40,688 nt of DNA from an uncultured Muribaculaceae bacterium. Its GTDB lineage: Bacteria > Bacteroidota > Bacteroidia > Bacteroidales > Muribaculaceae. Under the pieces are notes generated by a model that worked only from the letters and a program-made list of their open reading frames with translations, was not told the DNA's origin and ran no database searches. This document shows positions 36,072-40,688 of the stretch, piece after piece (the stretch's first letter is position 1; each line of letters starts with the position of its first letter). The stretch lies in the NCBI GenBank assembly GCA_934663645.1, contig CAKUKR010000012.1:1-40688 (forward strand), written 5' to 3'. Made by a program: the position numbers and the translations under genes.

Positions 36072-36146
36072 GTTTTGTCTTGTTTTTATCGGGTCTAAAT
36101 GAACAGCCTTGCACCACCGATTACTGACTTAGCGTGGTGTTCATGG

Positions 36147-36179
36147 GCAAAGTTACTTGTTTATTTTCAATGTGCCAAA
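36147..36179 (-). promoter_or_regulatory. Promoter of the precursor gene
   Basis: TTTG at 36179-36176 and TAACTTTGC at 36155-36147 on the minus strand are 20 bases apart. It lies in the gap after the barrel paralogue 2 stop (36225). The element and its spacer closely resemble the promoter of paralogue 2 at 38369-38401. Confidence 0.78.
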
Positions 36180-36224
36180 TTAAATCATCATTTTTCTGCA
36201 ATAAAATCACGCAAAAATAACACA

Positions 36225-38306
36225 TCAGAAGTCCAATGCGCCGGACTCGATTTCCTGCGGGCTGTCGATGTCGATGCTTTTCTCGACTTTCTTGCCGTAG
36301 CCAAATGTATATGACAACGATACGCGCAAGCAACGGCCAGTTGAAAAGTTATGATGCATCGATGAGTACACGCCTCCGTTCAGTTCAGTCCATGATTTTT
36401 TCTTGCAGTTGAATATGTCGTGAACAGCCGCTGACAGGTAAAAGTCACCTGTGCCGTAAGTGAATGAAACATACCATTCTCCAGGCATCCACTCACGCAC
36501 CATGCCGCAATTTTGCAACGCCTTCTGCGAACTCTGGTAACCTACAGTGAAGCCGCAGTGCTGCAAGTCATAACCAACGCTCGCCCGGCACTTGAACCAG
36601 CCGAGTTTATCCGCATAAAGCCCATGAGTCCGTGTATACGTGTATTGCGGTTGGAGACGCACACGCAGGTTGCTGCCGAGGAAATTCATGTTAATATTTC
36701 CAATCACGCTGAAGTCGTCCTCTGGGGCGCCGTTGGTGTACATGTCTATGATGCCCCCTTGTTCTGCACCAGCGACGGCATACTGATTGACAAGCTCGTT
36801 GTTGCTCCTTGAGTACCAGCAAATCAGCGTTGTGTTGAGCCAACCGGTAGGCAGCCAAAACAAGCGGACGCTCGGCGACCACGACGTTTCGTTGTGCAGC
36901 GCAGGGTTGCCTTGCAGCCACATCAGCTCGCTCTGCCGCAACATGACATCGCCAGACTGGTTTGCAGACGGAGTTTTGCTGAAATAGTACATGCTCGCCG
37001 AGAGACGTAACTTGCGGCTGATGCGCCAAAACAGCCCCAGCTCACCCTTCGGCTCGACTTTGCTGTAACGGTCCAGGTCGCTGACTTTCCAGTACGTTGC
37101 TGTAATCCCCGGCTTCAAATCCACCCAAAAATTGTCAGACGGAATCCATGCGAACCGCAGTGCAACACTGGTCTCGCCGCGACTCTGGTCTACCGTCCGG
37201 TCTGCCGAGCCGGCATAGCGCGTTGAGAACCAGCTCATGTCAGAGGACAAGAAAATTTGGGCAACGTATTTCTCGCTTGGCTTGAACGTCGGCACAAAAA
37301 GCAATCCCGCTGTGTGTACATCCTCCTCCGAGGCGTTATATATCGGCGCAAGGTCGCCATTCTGGGACATCGAGCGGCTGTCATTGTGCGAATAGCCGTA
37401 ATTCCACAGCGCAACAACAGTCCACTTCGGATTGAGTTCAAAACGATAACGGCCTGACATCTGCGGCGATGCAGAACGACCCGAACTGTTCGACACTGAA
37501 GACGAAGAGTTGAACAAGTTCCTCGACCAGCTTTCCGCGTCATACGAGCCGCTGCCAGGGTTTCTGCGCCAGCGGAAGCCGAGAGTATGAGTCGCGGTTA
37601 TCTTGTCACTCACATACCGCGCATTGAGACCGGCATCGATGTCATCGCTCCGCGACCACGAATGACCCTCATACTCGCGACGCACATTGTCATACTGCAA
37701 TCCCTTGTAATATATGCCATTGTAGTTGTCTTCACCCTGATAGGACGTGCTATGGTCGCGGCTGTAGCCGCCGTTAAACATGATACCGTAACTCATCTTG
37801 TGATGCTCCACCTTAGTCGCGGCACTGTAACTGCCGCTATTGGGGATTCTCTGCATTGCCTCAAAACGAGTAACACCGCCGACCTCGTATTCTGTCATCA
37901 CAAAGTTGACCACTGCAGCACACCCCTCATATCGCGGGTCGGTCGGGTTCTCCATATACTCTACGCGCTTCGCTTGTTTCGGCCAGAATGTCGCGATGTC
38001 GGTTGACTCAGCCCTCACGCCGTTGATGAAATACACCACGTCCTTGCCGTTGAGACCCATAACCCTATTATTGATAATCGTCAATACAGGCAAATTCATC
38101 TTTTCGAGCAGAGATTCGGGAGAGTTCGACAGGTTCTTCTCGCGTTTGTTGGGAATAAACACAATCTTGTCACCCTCAATCCATGCGCGTTCACTCTTGA
38201 CGACTACCTCTTTCAGCTCGGTCGAGACTGTGTCGGCGGCAGCTGTCTCTGCCCGTGCCGGCAGCGTACACGCTGCCAATATCGCAAATGCATATAAGTT
38301 CTTCAT
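36225..38306 (-). CDS. TonB-receptor-like outer-membrane beta-barrel protein, paralogue 2
   Basis: A 693-residue protein, signal peptide MKNLYAFAILAACTLPARA. The plug-like part has TELKEVVVKSERAWIEGDK, VVYFINGVRAES and RVEYMENPTDPRYEGCAAVV; the barrel ends with SLSYTFGYGKK and a tail to SGALDF. Residues 20-65 are almost identical to paralogue 1, including long stretches of identical DNA, while the following segment (NLPVLTIINNRVMGLNG) is unrelated in detail, as if the ligand-facing part had diverged. It has its own promoter and is followed after a 215-base gap with a new promoter by the peptide precursor. The C39-ABC transporter gene lies 357 bases upstream. Role in passing the peptide across the outer membrane is an inference. 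Confidence 0.83.
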   Translation of the reverse strand: MKNLYAFAILAACTLPARAETAAADTVSTELKEVVVKSERAWIEGDKIVFIPNKREKNLSNSPESLLEKMNLPVLTIINNRVMGLNGKDVVYFINGVRAESTDIATFWPKQAKRVEYMENPTDPRYEGCAAVVNFVMTEYEVGGVTRFEAMQRIPNSGSYSAATKVEHHKMSYGIMFNGGYSRDHSTSYQGEDNYNGIYYKGLQYDNVRREYEGHSWSRSDDIDAGLNARYVSDKITATHTLGFRWRRNPGSGSYDAESWSRNLFNSSSSVSNSSGRSASPQMSGRYRFELNPKWTVVALWNYGYSHNDSRSMSQNGDLAPIYNASEEDVHTAGLLFVPTFKPSEKYVAQIFLSSDMSWFSTRYAGSADRTVDQSRGETSVALRFAWIPSDNFWVDLKPGITATYWKVSDLDRYSKVEPKGELGLFWRISRKLRLSASMYYFSKTPSANQSGDVMLRQSELMWLQGNPALHNETSWSPSVRLFWLPTGWLNTTLICWYSRSNNELVNQYAVAGAEQGGIIDMYTNGAPEDDFSVIGNINMNFLGSNLRVRLQPQYTYTRTHGLYADKLGWFKCRASVGYDLQHCGFTVGYQSSQKALQNCGMVREWMPGEWYVSFTYGTGDFYLSAAVHDIFNCKKKSWTELNGGVYSSMHHNFSTGRCLRVSLSYTFGYGKKVEKSIDIDSPQEIESGALDF

Positions 38307-38335
38307 TCTATCAGTTTTTCGGGTTACACACTACG

Positions 38336-38357
38336 TGTCAGCATCGGGACGCTGACA
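38336..38357 (-). promoter_or_regulatory. Hairpin at the 5' end of the paralogue 2 transcript
   Basis: TGTCAGC (38336-38342) pairs with GCTGACA (38351-38357), 8-base loop. It begins within a few bases of the predicted transcription start near 38362, so the mRNA would start with a stem, an arrangement that usually protects the 5' end. Confidence 0.45.
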
Positions 38358-38368
38358 ACTCCTCAGGA

Positions 38369-38401
38369 GCAAAGTTACGATTAAATTTTCAGACCGCCAA
38401 A
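38369..38401 (-). promoter_or_regulatory. Promoter of barrel paralogue 2
   Basis: TTTG at 38401-38398 and TAACTTTGC at 38377-38369 on the minus strand, 20 bases apart. Together with the surrounding bases (TTTAATTTGGC upstream, TGAAAAT in the spacer) it matches the precursor promoter at 36147-36179. Confidence 0.78.
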
Positions 38402-38482
38402 TTAAAACAAATAATTTTTTCGCGGTGAAAATTTTTCGCACACCAAAATAAGTAAAATTCCGATTGCGGCAACTGCGTCAGC

Positions 38483-38577
38483 GTAGGGACACGGCGTGCC
38501 GTGTCCGCATCCAAATCCGTGCAATTCACCAATTTACATTCTCACCAACCGGCGGACACGGCACGCCGTGTCCCTAC
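38483..38577. repeat. Inverted-repeat element with palindromic ends
   Basis: Two perfect 25-bp inverted copies, 38483-38507 and 38553-38577, bracket 45 bases. Each copy is itself a palindrome (core 38487-38506). The left unit is identical to that at 35437-35460. No open frame is inside. This resembles paired REP-type elements or a very small non-autonomous mobile element. Confidence 0.85.
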
Positions 38578-38627
38578 CCTCTCGGGGATAATGCGAGTGC
38601 AAATGCGGCTTCCGCCGACAAACAATC

Positions 38628-38654
38628 TTGGCAGTTGCAAAATGACACTGCCAA
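38628..38654 (-). terminator. Hairpin after the ABC transporter gene, weak terminator
   Basis: TTGGCAGT (38628-38635) pairs with ACTGCCAA (38647-38654) around 11 bases, 10 bases beyond the transporter stop. On the minus strand the following bases are GATTGTTTG, only moderately T-rich, so termination may be partial. Confidence 0.45.
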
Positions 38655-38663
38655 AAAACTTTG

Positions 38664-40688
38664 CTACTTGGAGAGCTGCAACTGGTTTTTAACAAGCATC
38701 CAGTAATCGCCGCGCTGCGCTATCAGCTCCTCGTGTGTGCCAACCTCGGCGATGCGCCCCTCCTTGATGAATACTATCTTGTCAGCATCCTTGACCGTGC
38801 TGAGGCGGTGTGCCGCGATTATAAGCGTCCTGCCGCGACCGAACTCGCGGATGTTGTTGACGATGTTGCGCTCGTTGTTTGCGTCGAGCGATGAGGTCGC
38901 CTCGTCGAGAAAGAGGATGCTCGGCGACTTGTACAACGCTCGGGCTATCATGAGCCGCTGCTTCTGTCCGCCGCTGAGCTCTATGCCCGACACCCCGAGC
39001 CGCGTATGGATACCCATCGGCAGTATCTCGACAAACTTGCGCAGCCCCACAGCCTCGAGTATCTCCATGGCTCGCTCGCAGTCGGGCTTCTCCTCCGACA
39101 GCGAAATGTTTTCCAGTATCGAGCTGGTGAATATCTGCCCGCTCTGCATCACCACGCCGCAATGGCGCAGCCAGTCGCTGTTGTCAACCTCCTCTACTGG
39201 CTTGCCGCTCAGGTAGAGCTTTCCTCGCTGCGGTATGTAGAAGCCGAGCATGAGCTTGATGAGCGTTGACTTGCCGCAGCCGCTCTCACCCACCAGCGCA
39301 GTCACCTTCCCCTCCTCGACATCGAGCGAGAAATCCTGTATGACGAAAGGTGACCCCGCGCCGGCATACTTGAACCACACGCCGTCAAAGCGTATCGAGG
39401 CGTTCTCGTAGCGGGCGTTGCCACGGAACTCCGTGTTGCTGTTCATCACCTCGTCAATGCGCTCGTATGACAGCAGCGCGTCCTGCACCGACTTGATCGA
39501 CGACGAGAGCATGCTGAACGGCTGCGACAGCCGCCCAGTGATGTAGCCGAGCGTCATCATGATGCCTATCGTCATGTCGCCGTTGATGACCATCGCCGCG
39601 CTTATACCCGTCACCAGCAGCTCCTTGATGCGCACAAGCACCGACCGGCCGTTGCTGTCAAAGAGGTTCAGCCACGCCGACTTCATCGCAGCCTCGTTAA
39701 GCCGCTCCTGCGTCTTGCGCCATTTCGACACACGCACATCCTCCGCGTTGTTCACCTTCAGCTCCGCCATGCCGTTGGTAAGCTCGTAGGCATGGTTGCG
39801 GTTTTCCGACGAATAGACGAATGTGGTGAAATTGAGTGTTTTGCGGCGGTTCAGGAATAGTGCGCTCCACCCTATCTCGAGCAGCGAAATGGCGATGAAC
39901 ACAGCGAATATCAGCGGACTGTAATAGAACAGGAGCCCCGAAAAGACGATGAAATTGAGTATCATCACGAGCATCGAGTTGGGGAACGACAGCAGAAAAT
40001 CCTTTATCCGCGACTGGTCGTCTATCTTCTGTATGAAATCAGAGCTGACCTTGCGGTCGAAAAACGAGAGCGGGAATTTCGTCAGCCTCACGAGGAACGT
40101 TGTCACCATCTCGATGTCGATGCGCAGCCCCAGCTTGGTGAGCAGGATGTCCATAACGCCGCCAGAGACCATGCTTCCCAGTATCATGGCAAACTGACCG
40201 AGCAGCAGCGTCACGACAAGCCCCATGTCCTTCAGCCCGATGCCGTTGTCGATGGTCTCGCGCAGCAGCAGCGGCATCGCCATGTCGGCAAGCATGATAA
40301 GCAGCGACAGCAGCAGGATGACGATGAAGCTTTTGCTGCGCTGCCGTATGAAGCTGCCCATGTAGCGGAACATCTGCCGCAGGTTGTTCGTCCGCTCATA
40401 CACATGGTCGTCAAACGTGTCGTCAGGCTCGACGAGTACCGCCAGACCACGGTCTCCCCCCTCGGGAATCCAGTACTTGTTGAAATCCTCGCGGCTGTAC
40501 ACCGACTTCCCCTGCGCAGGGTCGGCTATGTAATACTTGCCGCGCTTGTCGTCCACGCGGTACAGCACGACGAAATGCCTCTGCCGCCAATACAATATCG
40601 CCGGCAGGGGCATCCGTGATGCTGTTTCGAGGTCTATGCGCACCGCCTTGGCGAGCATCCCCTCGCTTGCGCAGCAGTCAGTGATGTC
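38664..40688 (-). CDS. Peptidase-containing ABC transporter (C39 type), 5' end outside the window
   Basis: The frame stays open to the window edge, giving 674 residues and no start. It begins inside a C39 peptidase domain: the Cys and its Q/DCG context lie beyond the edge, but the His and Asp of the catalytic set are visible in RHFVVLYRV and YYIADPAQG. Then come about six membrane helices (about residues 110-400) and a C-terminal ATPase with Walker A GESGCGKST, signature LSGGQKQR, Walker B ILFLDEATSSLD and switch His in IIAAHRLSTV. Such transporters cut Gly-Gly leaders and export the core peptide from the cytoplasm. The natural client in view is the precursor at 35710-36009. A membrane-fusion (HlyD-like) gene, usual for such systems, may lie outside the window. 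Confidence 0.92.
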   Translation of the reverse strand, partial: DITDCCASEGMLAKAVRIDLETASRMPLPAILYWRQRHFVVLYRVDDKRGKYYIADPAQGKSVYSREDFNKYWIPEGGDRGLAVLVEPDDTFDDHVYERTNNLRQMFRYMGSFIRQRSKSFIVILLLSLLIMLADMAMPLLLRETIDNGIGLKDMGLVVTLLLGQFAMILGSMVSGGVMDILLTKLGLRIDIEMVTTFLVRLTKFPLSFFDRKVSSDFIQKIDDQSRIKDFLLSFPNSMLVMILNFIVFSGLLFYYSPLIFAVFIAISLLEIGWSALFLNRRKTLNFTTFVYSSENRNHAYELTNGMAELKVNNAEDVRVSKWRKTQERLNEAAMKSAWLNLFDSNGRSVLVRIKELLVTGISAAMVINGDMTIGIMMTLGYITGRLSQPFSMLSSSIKSVQDALLSYERIDEVMNSNTEFRGNARYENASIRFDGVWFKYAGAGSPFVIQDFSLDVEEGKVTALVGESGCGKSTLIKLMLGFYIPQRGKLYLSGKPVEEVDNSDWLRHCGVVMQSGQIFTSSILENISLSEEKPDCERAMEILEAVGLRKFVEILPMGIHTRLGVSGIELSGGQKQRLMIARALYKSPSILFLDEATSSLDANNERNIVNNIREFGRGRTLIIAAHRLSTVKDADKIVFIKEGRIAEVGTHEELIAQRGDYWMLVKNQLQLSK

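Overview
The window looks like a chromosomal segment from a Bacteroidales bacterium, most likely Muribaculaceae or a close relative. Reasons: promoters of the Bacteroidetes type (TTTG, about 20 bases, TAnnTTTG); a fused NuoCD and a complex I without NuoEFG; an ATP synthase a-subunit with a signal peptide and a periplasmic extension; TonB-dependent receptors; BspA-type leucine-rich repeats; and family-specific genes (DUF3822, DUF4890, DUF1460, HigBA). This placement is by inspection only. I saw no rRNA, tRNA, CRISPR array or transposase.

Layout. 1-2765 (+): a candidate structured ncRNA of about 300 nt with its own promoter and terminator, a two-gene unit (small PD-(D/E)XK-like protein and a secreted leucine-rich-repeat protein), and a HigBA toxin-antitoxin pair. 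A 47-bp hairpin repeat follows each of the last two units. 2853-8367 (-): a housekeeping operon read DUF3822, rsmD, ribBA, S9 peptidase. 8368-8788 is a non-coding stretch with several strong hairpins, followed by a Cys/Lys-rich periplasmic DUF4890-like protein (8789-9361, -).

9526-26747 (-) is the centrepiece: one 17-kb, 18-gene energy operon read nuoA-B-CD-H, atpD-C-B-E-F-H-A-G, nuoI-J-K-L-M-N. The complete F1Fo ATP synthase operon sits between nuoH and nuoI, so a proton pump and the main proton consumer probably share one transcript. A good promoter lies upstream of nuoA and a good terminator just after nuoN.

26875-33202 (-): a probable five-gene envelope unit (YitT-like membrane protein, DUF1460 hydrolase, GT2-like protein, TonB-dependent receptor, lipoprotein) closed by a strong terminator. 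33268-40688 (-): a candidate peptide secretion locus. It comprises a peptidase-containing ABC transporter cut by the window edge, two paralogous TonB-receptor-like outer-membrane barrels, and between them a 99-residue precursor with a Gly-Gly leader and a six-cysteine repeated core. Palindromic repeats are dispersed through its gaps. The precursor and one barrel gene have near-duplicate promoters. This locus and the nuo/atp merger are the two items most worth following up.
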